From the NCBI GenBank assembly GCA_020726505.1, contig JAHLEZ010000003.1, forward strand, positions 868,001 through 932,000: a stretch of DNA of 64,000 nucleotides, given 5' to 3'. The translations under genes and the position numbers were made by a program. The notes below the pieces were generated by a model. The model did no database searches, was not told the origin of the DNA, and saw only the letters and a program-made list of their open reading frames with translations. Numbering within the stretch: position 1 is the first letter of the stretch; the number at the start of each line of letters is the position of its first letter. This document shows positions 34,583 through 47,303 of the stretch, one piece after another. The stretch comes from Leptodontidium sp. MPI-SDFR-AT-0119 (taxonomy: Eukaryota; Ascomycota; Leotiomycetes; Helotiales; Leptodontidiaceae).

Positions 34583-36304
34583 ATGTCTATCTGGAATCCC
34601 CGCGCTACCTTGGACGTCTATCCCGAAGAGCCCGTGTTCACCTGTGTTGGAACTACTAAGAAGGGTGTACGATGCAGAAATTCTTTCATTAAGCGCCATT
34701 ACTTGGTCCAGGCTGGTGTCATTCTTGATTCACTCTCCCGAGTCTCAATAGTACGCCTTGCTGGAGACGAAGATCAGCTCTTGGAAACATTGGAGACTCT
34801 TTCATGGCTCACGCTCTGCCCTCGCTGGCATCAAAAGCCAGGCCGAAATTGCAGAATAGATGCAGTGGCATCTCAGTGGCTGCGCGTGATTTTTTCAACA
34901 GCGGACTACCAGAGACTACGTCGGCCGATTAGAAGCGTGCCAACATTCTCTACATCGACATCCTCCTACCAACCATCACTCACACTTACTTCGTCGACAC
35001 ATTCCTCTCGCAGCTCGCTGACAGGGCGCTCAGCGGCTCCCTCACCCGAATCGAACCGTCGTGCCTCATCTCCATCATCGTCGACTAGTTCAACAACATC
35101 ATCTCACAGCAGCTTACCATCTACGAGAAGGTGCTCGCGTACGAGTGACCCAGAGCCAGCTTCACCAAGCGAGACAAGCACCGTCACATCAGGATCCTCA
35201 ACCACACCTTCCCCAAGGACACAATCGGCTATCACAAACTTGTCTGTTCAACACTATCAAAGTCTTGGGTCAACTTCCGGAGTTGTCGTATCGGGTCCCA
35301 TCCGAGCTGCTGGAGATGTCAATTTAAACATCACAATCAACAGCCAACGGACCAGGCCATCACAGAGAAACTCTCATGGCGGTGCCACAACTTCAGACTT
35401 GTCATCTCAGAATGGCCAACTAGGAACGCCACCTCCTACACCACCAGGGTCAGTCCCTCACCACGCTGCCTCATCCAATTCTGCTGCCTCAATAGCCATC
35501 AGCGATCAGCCCGTGGCACATCGTGACATACAAACCCTCCTAGATCGGATTGAATCTCTCGAGACATTGTTGCGACAAGCGACAAGCAGAACGTCCTCAA
35601 GATCTTCAAGGTCTTCTAATGCATCCTCAAATCCTGGACTGTATGCTCCAAGCACACCAGCATTGAGTACCATCTCTGACAACCCCATATCACCACCCAT
35701 GAACCCGACTTTGCTCTTCCTCTCTCCTCCACAAAGCCCACTAGCGCCGCCACCGGACACACTATCAATATCTTCAAACTCATCCGCTTCACCAACAATA
35801 ATGACTCCAACCTCTTCCAGATCATCTTCACCAGCTCTTCCCTCCATACCACCACCATCCGCCTGGACCATACGCTCCCCATCCACCGAACCAAGCACTC
35901 GCCCTCGCCTTCTCCTCACCACCACCACCTCTCAACCCTGCCACATGTGCCGACACACCACCCTCCCCACAACATCCACCCAATGCCACAACACCACCTG
36001 CCTTAACACTTACTGCACTCCATGCATAAACTCCTGGATATCCAGCCAGCTGGACGACAACCGATCTCCCTCCTGCCCATTCTGGTACGTAGTCTTATTT
36101 TGGATCATACTCCTCTCTTGTATGGAGCTGACGATGGCGTGGCAGTCGTGCTTCGTGGGTGTTTTGATTGCGATGGGCATGCTGGGGTGTTTGTTTTGGG
36201 AGTGTAGGTGTGTGGAGGATTTACTTGGGGTTTGTTTTGTGGGGGTTTATGTGGGCTTGGTTGGGGTGGGGGCGGTTTGGGAGGGTGTGGGTTTGGCTTT
36301 TTAG
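34583..36304 (+). CDS. Zinc-knuckle and RING-like fungal protein, function unknown
   Basis: Open frame of 573 residues starting MSIWNPRATLDVYP. Residues about 18-95 form a Cys/His domain seen in many uncharacterised fungal proteins: CVGTTKKGVRCRN, then a helical segment, then LCPRWHQKPGRN. A long Ser/Thr/Pro linker follows, with a coiled-coil-like segment (DIQTLLDRIESLETLLRQA). A second Cys-rich motif begins near residue 453: CHMC, CHNTTCLNTYC, CTPCINSWI, SCPFW. The last 72 residues are hydrophobic and Gly/Val-rich, but a good intron donor GTACGT lies at 36085, directly after CPFW. The tail may therefore be intron or 3' UTR sequence read through. I cannot decide the true 3' end. Possible role in protein-protein interaction or ubiquitin transfer is only inferred from the RING-like spacing. 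Confidence 0.65.
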   Translation: MSIWNPRATLDVYPEEPVFTCVGTTKKGVRCRNSFIKRHYLVQAGVILDSLSRVSIVRLAGDEDQLLETLETLSWLTLCPRWHQKPGRNCRIDAVASQWLRVIFSTADYQRLRRPIRSVPTFSTSTSSYQPSLTLTSSTHSSRSSLTGRSAAPSPESNRRASSPSSSTSSTTSSHSSLPSTRRCSRTSDPEPASPSETSTVTSGSSTTPSPRTQSAITNLSVQHYQSLGSTSGVVVSGPIRAAGDVNLNITINSQRTRPSQRNSHGGATTSDLSSQNGQLGTPPPTPPGSVPHHAASSNSAASIAISDQPVAHRDIQTLLDRIESLETLLRQATSRTSSRSSRSSNASSNPGLYAPSTPALSTISDNPISPPMNPTLLFLSPPQSPLAPPPDTLSISSNSSASPTIMTPTSSRSSSPALPSIPPPSAWTIRSPSTEPSTRPRLLLTTTTSQPCHMCRHTTLPTTSTQCHNTTCLNTYCTPCINSWISSQLDDNRSPSCPFWYVVLFWIILLSCMELTMAWQSCFVGVLIAMGMLGCLFWECRCVEDLLGVCFVGVYVGLVGVGAVWEGVGLAF

Positions 36305-36992
36305 GTGTTGGATTTGGAATTAGGGAGTTTGGTTGTTAGTTTGATTTCATTGGAGTTGGGGGCGAACGGGTTCTGTGTTTTTAATGATTGATGATTGTTC
36401 GGACTTGGAAATAAATGAAAATATCTAGCTTGAGTAGGAAATGATGCTACTAGTGTGATAAATTTTCTTGTTTTGCAGATCAAACAGCAGCAAGAATTCG
36501 ATATTTCTCTTCCCCCAATCTATTGTACTGCACAGGCATAGCTACTCCACATTAATACCGCCTTGCTATTATCCTGACTTACTAAAGGGTGATGCTAGGG
36601 ACATAAATTTTGCCCAGATACCTTGGTACAAGTCGTGGAAGAAATAGTGGGGATGATTGATTGTTTAGCGAACGAGCCCCCTTTTTGTTAGTGTGGTTCT
36701 TCCATGACTTGCTGTTTCGGGATGAGGAATTGATTGAAAACTGCTTTTAGAATGGGACGAGCCATGGAAAGACCTCCCTTTCAATTTTATGCGGGATGCA
36801 TAGAGTTAACATCATTGTCCCGTTGTTTGAGGGTCTTGACGAAGGAGAATAACGGTAGTTGGCTCACAAGTCCTACCTACTCACATCATAACACACAACA
36901 AGACCAGATTGACAGAGTATACCAAGAACCCCCTATTTGAGCAAGTACAAAAGCCCCCCTATATCTCACAACTCCCCATCCCCGCCCTCATC
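36305..36992. other. Intergenic between convergent genes
   Basis: Presumed 3' UTRs of the plus-strand gene and of the oxidase. The sequence is AT-rich around 36400-36560. No gene is recognised. Confidence 0.5.
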
Positions 36993-39424
36993 TCAACTCT
37001 CCTTCTCGCCACTCAACTCCTTCCCAACCCCTCTCGATATAAAATCACAAATCGCCATATTCGTAATCATAGGATTAACTCCACTCGCACTCGGGAACAC
37101 ACTCGCATCCGCAACATACAGCCCCTCAGTTCCCCAAACCCTACCCTCAGGATCCACAACGCCATCTTGCGGTAGCACGCTCATTCTATTTGAGCCCATC
37201 TGATGAGCCGATGCATAACCCGCCATGGGCGGTTTATTGCCTATGCGTTTAAGATCCTTGACCCAAGCCGCGAAGGCGGGATCAGTTATACCAGGGTTAG
37301 GAGAATCATGGTCTTCAGATGCCGAGTCTCGAATAAACGGCGCAACCCCCGAATTCACTAAATGGATCTCCCTCGCGCCCTCCACGTACGCAATCTTCGC
37401 CAGCGCAATTACACCCTCGAGGACGTTCCCGCGATCAAACACACTAGGCGTATACTGGACCCGCGGATGGCCACTGACGGCGTCTTTGTACACGCGTCCT
37501 GGATCGCGGTCGCGCACGATGGAGATGTAGCCGTTTGTGTGGCGGAATTTGAGGGCTGTTGTTTTGTATTGGAGGCCGTTTGTCCAGTTGCGAAGTACGA
37601 GGCTCATGGATGGGAGCATGACTGTGGCTTCGAGTTTTGCGCCGTGGCCGAGGCCGTCGAGGTTTTCGAAGGTGGTGCAGACGCTGGTGAGGATTCCGCC
37701 TGTTTTGGGATTTAGGATTGTGCTCTTTTTTGTTTAGGGCTTTTTGAATAGGTTCTTACCTTCCCATGGTCGGACGTCTTCTTTGAATACCATGTTTACC
37801 GTGTTGACGGGATGCAGGTATAGGTTTCGTCCGATGTGCGGATTCTGATTAGGTTAGTTACGTCTGTGTTGGGTTGAGACGAGGAACGAACCTTCAAACC
37901 GCTGTTGAGTAGAACGATGGGACTCCATAGACTACCGCATGATATGATGACTTTCTTCGCTCGGATGATTACTTCGCGCACTGTCCGTCCTGACAGTGGT
38001 CCTTCAACACCTCCACTTGCATTTCTAGAAACCCATTTCCCTTTCACCCCAACGGCTTTCTTGATACCGGACAACTCGTTAAATATGACATGGTCGACTG
38101 TAAATCCCTCTATGAACTCAGCACCCGCCTTCGCGGCATCAGGTAGCCAAGAAACAACTGGACCTTGTTTCTGTCCAGAACCGCATCCCATCGTGCAATG
38201 TCCACAATAATGTTCGGTGCCTCCAGTATTCTGCGGTACTGCTTTTGCATGATATCCCAATTTCCTCGATCCCTCTAGGAGCACTCGATTACCGTGATTC
38301 TGACGAACATGTTCCGTTGAAGCACCCATACGATCACACACCCTATCAAGACAATTCTGAAACTCCGCCGTCTCGAAGAACGTCAGGCCTCTATCCTGAG
38401 CCCATTCTTTCCGGACGAAACTCTGCGTTTGAAGACTTGCTGACCAGTTGACAGTACCGCCTCCGCCCCAGCTGCTGCCTGCTACAATGACGGTTGATCC
38501 ATCATCGCTCTGTATAGCTCCACCGTTCTCGTACAGATGAATCCCTCCTGCTTCTTCGGTCATGGGTAACTGTGATGGCGGGAAGTGATACGCTTTATCA
38601 GCGACCAGCACCCGATGACCTGCCTCCGCGAGGTTTTTGGCACACACAGCTCCGCCACAGCCAGAGCCTACAATCACTACATCCGTCTCCACAACTTCTG
38701 GTTCTTCGCCAGGAGAAAATTGCAGGAAATCGTACTCGTGACTTGATTTGGGCTTGAAGTGGTGCGGGATGGGCTGGTATCCTGAGACTTTGTGGAAGGT
38801 TGGGCTGGTTTTGAGCCAGAGGCTCTTGGCTATTGTTGTCATTTGCTTGTAGACTACGTTGAGTGGTGCGAGATAGGATAATCTCCATCGCTCGAGAATT
38901 TCTTCTCGGATGAGGATGGGCTGTGAGTGGAAGGGTGTGGTGTAGCCCGTGAGGATGCGAGATCCGATTCGAGTGCTGGAGAGAGGTCAGCTTTGACAAT
39001 TATATTTTGGCATTGGATTTTGTGGGTGAGATTGGGAAATGTACTTTAGAGCCGAAAGTATGAAGCCTAGTCCCTTTCTCGCATCTTGGGGTGCGTAGAA
39101 GACGAGTGACCGTTTGAGCAATTGCTGGAATCCTGGGATGTCCGAGGCTCGCTCGGCGAGGAACTCGTCCAGGTCTTTGGCATTCGGTGGATCGACGACG
39201 GTTTCTTTTAGGTGGGCGGCTGTTGTTTGGTATTCTTCCTCGGATATTGTCCTCTGGTTAAGTTCGATGCTGCTAGTGGATTTTCCCCTCGCAATTGAAG
39301 GGATGACAGTGTCCATTATAGCTAGCAAGGTAATCCAATTCGCTTCAGTAAATGGACTTTCTTCTGGGCCATCTGGAAGGAGGGTTGGGAGATGCCCAAC
39401 GACTTCGATTACTTTAGACGTCAT
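36993..39424 (-). CDS. FAD-dependent long-chain fatty alcohol oxidase
   Basis: Four exons on the minus strand: 39424-39045, 38975-37892, 37844-37760 and 37699-36993. All junctions keep phase and give 751 residues, the usual length of yeast and fungal long-chain alcohol oxidases. The enzyme, of the GMC-like FAO family, oxidises fatty alcohols to aldehydes with release of hydrogen peroxide and sits on peroxisomal or ER membranes. Motifs: the dinucleotide-binding VVIVGSGCGGAVCAKNLAEAG, the ADKAYHFPP and GSSWGGGGTVNWSAS segments, a Cys cluster GGTEHYCGHCTMGCGSGQK, and the C-terminal GYASAHQMGSNRM and LYVADASVFPSASGVNPM. No frame defects were found. It faces the zinc-knuckle gene 3' to 3'. It would serve alkane or cuticular-lipid catabolism. 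Confidence 0.93.
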
Positions 39425-42400
39425 GTTGTTGTCGTTGTTGTTTGCTCGGCACGAGAGCTGTAGCTGTACGTGATAATGAAGCTATCCACACAAGAATCCG
39501 AGGTTATGAACGACTAAAATAGAAAGGTTGGATACATCAAGAACTCTCCAAGTGAGCGATTCTGACGTGAGATGCCCGAGTCTGGGATACTCCAGAAATG
39601 AGGACATCTTGCTCGTGAATATTCTCGTCGTCGACAAAGTGGATACCGAGGTCTGGGTGAGATTCAACACAGCGAATGAACGTGCAGTGCTGCTGACGCA
39701 GTCTCACTTTTGCGGGGGCTAGCGGCAAGGTCACCCTCTCCCAGAACGGGAAAGACCAATGAATGGTATCTCACTTCTATTTGGCTCGAATGGCTTTCTT
39801 CTTTGTAGTAGGAAACAATTAGATGATAAATCTTTTGTGATGCTCATAATCTTGCTCACTTATATCCGAACTTGTGGTCAAGAGTAAGTTTAGTTAGCTG
39901 CTTGTTGCGAGCTAACGAGTCAGCGAGTGTAACAACCCTTCGCTTGGATCTGTCCCAGGATGTTCGCAGCGCGACTTGATGAATAGTTGAAGGACAAAAG
40001 ATATTCCGAAGCCATTTGTTTTCTCAGTAAATAAACTTCAATGTGTCGGTGTCACCAACTGCAATCTCTTAGTTTTCTTCAATCGACCCTCGACATCGAA
40101 AACCAATGAGATCATTATACGCAATGTTGTTTAACAGCTCTCACTGATGTTGACCTTCAAGCTACCTAGGCATCAGTGCTACACACACCTTACACACCTG
40201 GAAGTATTTCATTTCATCTCATCTCATCTTATCATGACCAGCCAGACGATTTCGCCCTGCAGAACTTACAGTCGCCTCCAAGTGAAGGTTAGCACCGGCT
40301 GAGACTGGAGTGTGGAATTGATCGCCACCATATGTCAGATTTCGCCTGGCCGAGGATGATGCCGGATGATCACCGACTCGTTGCGAATACCTCATCGACT
40401 TGAAGAGGCAAGCTCCATTGCCTCCAGAGTTCTATTTCGGTCCAGGAATGAGAAACTTTGGACGACAGGTGCCCTGGACGTTTCACTCCCTCTCAAATCG
40501 GATTGGGAGATGGCAGGATCCAAACTTGGACTTTATCCATATTGAAGGATTCGGCTCCAGCCAGTTACAGTCCAACGTCCTTTTGTTGTCGATCTCTTTC
40601 ACTTCTTGATGCCATGATGGGAAAGTTACACAATAATGTGTACAGCATAATCGCCACGACCTTCGATGTCTGTTCCCGTCATATAGAGAACACAACTGCT
40701 TATAGCTATCCAGCAGCCTATCGATGGAGCGGAACTGAGGAATCTAGTACAGGACCATACATTTATCCTCGACGGTCCGGTTAACCACCTCGATATCACC
40801 TCGAGAAGTGACCGTACCTTCGTACAATACACTCCTTTCTCGCCTATGAAAGCATCCCAAAGATACTCTCATCACACCAGGTCAACCGTCTAAAGTACCG
40901 CGAGAACTTCCATCCATGGAATGTTCGATTCCCTTGGACTTGTTAAAACATACCACGTCTCGACGCGCGCCCTCACGTCCGAAATTACCGGTACATCACC
41001 TCTCTCAGATATGATCCAGTCAAGTCTCTTGGAGGCTCTCTGGCTGCCACACTCCTCGGCTTTTACCCGGACTCCTGAGATCTGAATCATATCAAACCCC
41101 CAAGCTTCCCCACAAATATCGGTACATTTCCCCAGAAACACCGACAGACGTGCCTCCGTCCCAGGAGTGATAGATTAATGAAGGGATGAAGCCGCCTCCA
41201 TTTGGACGACGGAGACGGAGGTACTTGATGATGAACACTGCAGTCCCGATCGCAACCTCTCAGCCACAGAGAGACGGCTTCCATGCACCCTTCAATAGCC
41301 GAGGGAGCTCGCCCGATAATCAATTGAGTTTAGCAGCATGGGTTCGCGGCCGAATAGCGGGCTTGTTCGCGTGCCCCTAACAAATGAAGGCAGCGATCCT
41401 ATGACGGCGTTTATGATGACCTTTGTCCCAAACGGGGCATTTTTCGCACTTCACCGCCAATGGAGGACCCGCGGGCACGAGTCAGATTTGTTCCATTAGG
41501 AAGGTTTCAAGCAGGATGTCAAGGCTCGAAAGTGCAGGTTGGGAGGCTGACGAGGGGGTTCCTGGGAGTTGAGGCTCTCTCCTTTTGCTGTCTCGAACTG
41601 GCAACGATCGTTCTGATGAGCATCAACGGTTTTCGTCGTGCTGCAACATGGATGCAACGAATCGGCAGGCAGGCAGGTTGGTAAGATTTGATGCAGCAGT
41701 GAGGGTTGTCTCGCCTAACGGCCTCATCGCCTCATCGCTTCTTTTTTTGCTGAGCATCCCACTAGCTGTGCTGCTGGGAAATCCACTCTGGCACTGCCGA
41801 GTCCCCAATTCCACCCGAGCGAGTGCCTCTCGGCCAGACTTCCAGACTTGTCACTGGTGCTCCTGGCCACTCATGTCACTGCGATAAGAACGGGCAAGGC
41901 CAGCCAGTCAGGACCCTTGGCCGAGACTTCTAGCGTGCTGCACACGCGACAGTCTGCAGCACTAAAGCTGCGATCAGAAGAAATCGAGATTATTATCGAT
42001 AGCGCACGCAGGCCCTGTCCGACAGGCCGACTTCACTGCTGCAGCTCCAATTGGGCCGATTGTTCGCTTCATCATACGGTACTGTACGGGGGAGGACATG
42101 CGGCTGATTGAAGCAGATGTCAGGGAGCAGGTGAGACATGCTCTTTTCATGCTCTTTGCAAGAGGGGAAAGCTGGGGAGATAACTCCGTATGCCTTCAAG
42201 TCTCTCTCTTTGACTTACTTGCACATGCGGTGTGGCTGAATTCTGCCAACCTTACCTACCTACCTACCTCCCTCCCTTACCGCCCGCCAGACAACGTCGA
42301 AGCCCGCCTCTTGCCGCATGAGCCCGATGGCACTCTGAAAGTCTTGACGGAATTTTACCTAGGGTACGCTGGGTAACAGTGACCGCTGCCAGGATCAGGA

Positions 42401-43347
42401 TGCGCTCGCTCCGATGTTGCCCCAGAACCCTGCCCGGAACAATCAAGACGGGCGAATCACAGCCAAACCGTTGATAATTTTGGCCCATTGTAATCATTAT
42501 CAAGTGAAGGGGCGGACCTAGTGCTGCCATACTTTGCAGCTATTATGTACTTGCACCGAGGGGAGGACCCTCCATCATCCATGTCCTGCCCTCCATCGCT
42601 GTCTGTCCCGCTGTGAATTTCATTCATTGACAACCTAACGACCCAACCAACCCGCCTTTACACTCCTCCCTCACCTCGCACTTACAGACAAAGTAACCAA
42701 CCAACATTGCTTTGTGCAACCAGTTTATCCAGATTCACTCGTCGACAATAGCCTCGTCGTTGCCCGTGTACTTGATTGAGCAATTACCACGAGGCTTATC
42801 AACGCCTTCGTCATCTTAGACGCGGGCCGAGTCCAGAACCTCGTCTTTCCCGCAGTACTGGACCAAAACACCAGGAGCTGGAACAGGTGCAAGCCACGAT
42901 AACTCAACTGCAGCAACATCCCGACGTAACACACTCGAACATCACTCGCACATGCTCTTACCTCACTCCTCTCCTTGCTCATTGTCCGCAGACCATTCGA
43001 CTTGTGGAATCTAAAGTCCTGCTAGGAACGTGGTCCTCGGTTTGCCCACTCTTGCTACTCTTGTTCCATTGTACGACGACAACTCCGACAAGGCTGTATC
43101 ACTCGCTAGGCCTATGATATCCGGATTCTGACTCTGACTCTGTGAGCTGACAGCGGCACCAAGCTCTTGTCGCATTGTCGCGATAATACGGCTTCCGACC
43201 TTGCCCAATCTTATGCTCAGTTTCCCTGCACACCGACTCCAGTCTCCCATCTGAATGTTTCTCGAGAAGTCGGTTCAGCAGATCCTCCTCCCTACCTCCT
43301 CCACGTCAGACGATAATCTCCAATACTCTCAGAAAACTACAACAACT
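39425..43347. other. Gene-poor stretch of about 3.9 kb
   Basis: It separates two divergent genes and should contain the promoters of the oxidase (minus) and FYVE gene (plus). Open frames are under 115 codons, with no family motif. Simple sequences occur: CATCTCATCTCATCTTATC near 40210, GGCAGGCAGGCAGG near 41670, and TACC repeats near 42250. No coding gene could be assembled. Confidence 0.45.
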
Positions 43348-44507
43348 ATGGCAACAGATTTCGCGATGCCTGTGCAACAGTTCACAGCGTCGCCGACTCA
43401 GTATAGTCTCTTCAACTCACAACAGACATCCCCGATAAACTCTGCGACTGCCACGCCCAATAATACCTCTCCGACATCTCCACGAGCAGGCATTCCTGCG
43501 CATATCTCAGCTCATACTCGACAGCTGCGCCCACCAAAGTCCCCCCTCTATGTGCCAGCAGTATTGCGACCTACAGACCCACCGAAGAGAACAGCCAGAC
43601 AATCGCCCTTGACCCCGCCACATAGCAAGGACAACAGTTTTGATGATTCAGAGACTCTGCGGACGTTGAGCAGACGCTCTACTGGTGATAGCGGCAAGTT
43701 TGGATTGGGCGCGATAGTCGAAGCTGAATGGAGTTCTGAGGGGCTGGAGGGATTTGGAAAGGTCAAGGGCTTGCCCTCGAGAGAACACTGGAAGGTATGT
43801 TAGCAGATTTTCTCAGAAGTCGTACTCTGCACCGGCACAAACTGTGGGGATACGCGTGGCTTTATATGTTGTCTTAAGGTTGATGTCGCGATACCTTGAG
43901 GGGTATTGCGTGCTAAAGTAATTGTTGAGATGGGGGATTTACCCATGCAACAAACATTCTCAGCGCATCGCTTCGCCAAACGGACGCTCGCGTGCCCTGC
44001 AGAATTTTTAGGCCATTGCATATGCTCACGCCCGAAACCCTTTGGTTCTCATCGCCTCGTTTCAATTACCATTACGTATCTCATGCTAATTGCCTATTTT
44101 CCATGCAGCCTGACTCCGAATCTGTCGTTTGCGATGACACAACCTGCCAAGTGTACTTTGGCTTCCTCTCTCGCAAACATCACTGTCGACGATGCGGCAA
44201 CATCTTCTGCGACAGACACTCGAGCCATGCCATCCCTCTGGATCATGATGCCAACTACCACCCTGAAGGCGCCAAAGTCCGTGCGTGTGAGCACTGCTAC
44301 ACTGATTACCTGAGATGGAAGATTGCCAGATCGAGTCGCTCGAATAGTGAGAGCTCCCATGACCAGGACACACCCACCACGCCTACCGTGAGTTGTGCAG
44401 GCAGCCGTGTCAGCCGCATTGGCAGTGTTTTTGGACAAAAGAATACAGGCGCACCAGAGAGTCTGGGAGCAAGCGTACCTAGGGATTGGAACTGGAGTAC
44501 CTTTTGA
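43348..44507 (+). CDS. FYVE zinc-finger protein, phosphatidylinositol 3-phosphate binding
   Basis: Exons 43348-43794 and 44109-44507 give 281 residues; the 314-nt intron is phase 0. The start MATDFAMPVQQF is used because the 31 codons upstream look like leader. Residues 1-145 are Ser/Thr/Pro-rich and disordered. The FYVE domain begins at the exon junction: WKPD (148-151, the WxxD motif, split by the intron), CDDTTC, SRKHHCRRCG (170-179, the R(R/K)HHCRxCG motif), NIFCDRH, and VRACEHC (the RVC motif, here RAC). These residues bind zinc and endosomal phosphatidylinositol 3-phosphate, so an endosomal or vacuolar trafficking role follows from the family. The C terminus is Ser-rich without another domain. 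Confidence 0.92.
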
Positions 44508-45871
44508 ACGACTAGTACATAGGATGCAAGACACATACGTTACCACTTCACGACGAAACGGCCTCGACTTTGAAACGATGAAACGACCTAATTCGATTTT
44601 CGATTTTTACGCCTTACGTCTGTACGAAGCTGGAGAAGATTTTCAAATCACAACAAACAACAGGGAAGAATGAGTTGCTAATGGACGGCGGATACCCACA
44701 GCAGCCGCTGATCTTACGGCGAATCCCGATCTTTCCGAGCACAAATACCACAGATTGCGTTGCTAGCGTGCCTTCTACTTCCTCTCGTTTTTTCTCGGAA
44801 TGTTTTTTTACTGGCCTAGCTACGGCTCGCCGGTCTTTCTCTTTTTTATATAATTAGAAATGGATCTTAGTTTGGACCCTTTTGAGATGAGATGAGCTTT
44901 GCGAAATGGGAATTGGGTGGCTGTTGTTTTTCTGATTTAGCGATGCGATAGATGGTTGGGTTGGGATGGGACGGGAAGGTTTGGGTAGTCTGGCGTTTTC
45001 ATGGATTTGAGGGTTTGAAAGGAAGCAAGGATGAGTTCTGGAGTTTGTTTTTGTGGGTGAGTGGATGGGTTTAAGAGGGATGAATGGATGAATGGATGGT
45101 GGATGGGAATTGGTGGGTGGATGGTAGTGCGTGGTGTTAATGTGGTAATAGATGCTGATTGCATCTACGAACGGAAAGGATAGTCTCTACAGCAGATAGG
45201 GAATGAGAGCAATCCAAAGCAAGCCAATTCGGATCGAAACCCTTCTTCTAATTTAACTTGATATTCTCTCTGATTTTCTGTCATGTAAACCTAATTATGA
45301 TCCGGTATGAATTCCAGATTGACAGAGAAGCACATGCCACCCCACCCCCTTTTTCGCAATTGACTTTCCCACCCATCCACCCCGGACTGGTTTGAAAAAA
45401 ATGTAAGACATATGATTTCATACCTCGTCCTGTGCCCTCCGCACATCTATCTACCCCTCCGTCTTATAAGATACCTCTATCTTTACCCCTCACTAGCAAA
45501 TGATAGGCGCTAGTAGTGGGATGGGATGATGGGTCTGGCCCTGCTGCAGAGAGATAAGGGATATGCGCGTGTTTAAAACGTGGGGGTGACTGGACCCCCC
45601 AACGACCCGACGAGCTGGATTTTTCCTTGGGGGGAAGGGGGGGGTTGTCAGATATCAGATATCAGATGTCGTATCTTTTTTGGTGAAACTGTTTGGTTGA
45701 GGTTAGCTTTTGGGCTGTGATTATTTTTGAGAAATAATACCCTTGCTTGGAGTTTTGCTTCCTAGGTACCGTTAGTTGGCTTTTGATCCTGGAGCTTCAT
45801 TCTGGGGAGTGAGGGAGGGGAAGAGTGTTGGATACTATACGAAGGAAGTACTGCTGGATATATATCCGAAG
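44508..45871. other. Intergenic, upstream of carbonic anhydrase
   Basis: No gene recognised. The left part is presumably the FYVE-gene 3' UTR. A short tandem GATATCA repeat occurs at 45650-45667 and long G and C runs occur near 45590-45640. Confidence 0.5.
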
Positions 45872-47096
45872 ATGGATCCTAGGATTAAGGGATATTTGGA
45901 GAGGAATAGGTATGTCTGTTCATCAATCAATCCAACTCCTCGGAGACGTCAATCCAGACTGCTGAGTCTTGAATGGCTTCTATTCATGGGGTTGATTTGA
46001 TTTGGGGGCGGGCTGGACTGAATGTGATTGTGGTTTTGATTTTTGGTTTTGTGCTTACTTCCGGGGGAATAGGGAGTGGGCTGAGAGAGAGGATTATGTA
46101 CCGCCTATTTGCTTTGTGGATATGCAGAGGAAGGGGAGGGAGAGGGTTGATGGGACGGTTATTGTTGGTGGGTTTATAACTTTCTTGTTTTTCCTTCTCT
46201 TTTTGACTGTTATATTTCGCGTGTGCGTTTGGGGGGGTCTTGTGTGTATCTCGTTTGTATCTTTATAGACATCCGGCTTGATGCTTGAGGTTTGATCTTG
46301 AGATTGAACTTGCTGGTTTGGAATTTGTTGGGGCAATGCGGTGTTGGTTCTTCAAGTGATGAGGTCCTGTTGAACCCCCCCTCCCCTTCTCCGTGGTTGG
46401 AGATGAAGGTAAGGGATATGAAGGAGCTGGGAAAGACTGAGAGAGATTAGAAGATTTAAAGGCTAAGACACATTACTGATATGAGAGGGTTCGAATAGTG
46501 GCTTGTACAGATCCCCGTGTGACGCCAGAGGAGTTTCTGGGTATGGATTCTTCAAGTAGTAGGTCTACCTCATCACTCACCTCCCTCACGTACACTACTT
46601 TAACAGCTGCACAGAAGCAACAGTAGTACGTACAGCAGGCGGTAGAGTCCATGCTGCGATGTCTACACTCCTCGTGCTCTCGGCTGTGGGGAATGCGGGT
46701 AAGAAAGGCGTTATTATGGTGGTGCATCATACGGATTGTGGGTTACAGACTGCGGATGAGGAGGCTATTAGGGGGGTTTTAAGAGAGAGTGTCGAGGGAG
46801 GGGGAGAGGGGCGATGGAAGGATAGGGAAGTGGAGAGGGTTTTGGAGGGCGTGAGGTTTGGGGCTTTTGTTAAGTGAGTTTATTTGCTTTCGTTTCTGTG
46901 ATTCGAGGGGTGTTTTGAAGGTCAATGGGGAAAAAGGAAGGATGGGATAGATGCTGATGAAAATAGTCCCGATGAGAGTGTTAAGGAGGATGTGGGGATT
47001 TTGAAAGACAGTCCTTTCTTTAAGGGAATGCAGATCTTGGGGTTTGTGCAGGATACTGAGACGGGGTTGTTGAAGGAGGTAATTGGAGTTGAATAA
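45872..47096 (+). CDS. Beta-class carbonic anhydrase, five exons
   Basis: Exons 45872-45909, 46073-46167, 46499-46562, 46607-46873 and 46967-47096 join in phase to give 197 residues. The gene cannot be seen as one open frame because the first three exons are 38, 95 and 64 nt. It interconverts carbon dioxide and bicarbonate. Zinc ligands and the catalytic pair are present: VACTDPRV with Cys47, Asp49 and Arg51, and HHTDCG with His107 and Cys110. Also present are the VRTAGGRVHAAMSTLLVL segment and the C-terminal VKEDVGILKDSPF and TETGLLKEVI segments, as in short beta-enzymes of this class. The third intron is 44 nt, with donor GTCTAC, which is unusual. The start ATG at 45872 is the first in frame before GYLERN; an upstream extension has no ATG. 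Confidence 0.88.
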
Positions 47097-47303
47097 GAAT
47101 TCAGGAGTGAAGTCGTATGGAAGTACTCGGGTCGGGATATGTCATGAACATCTGGCATTTGGCAAGTCTAAAACTCAATCAGTTCATAGATAAAATCCAA
47201 AGCTATGCTTCTAAGTCATCAAATCCCACCTGATATCAGGACCGTCCCAAACGCCACGCTGTCTATACTTAACTCCCAGAAACTACCACCACCTCCTCCA
47301 AAA

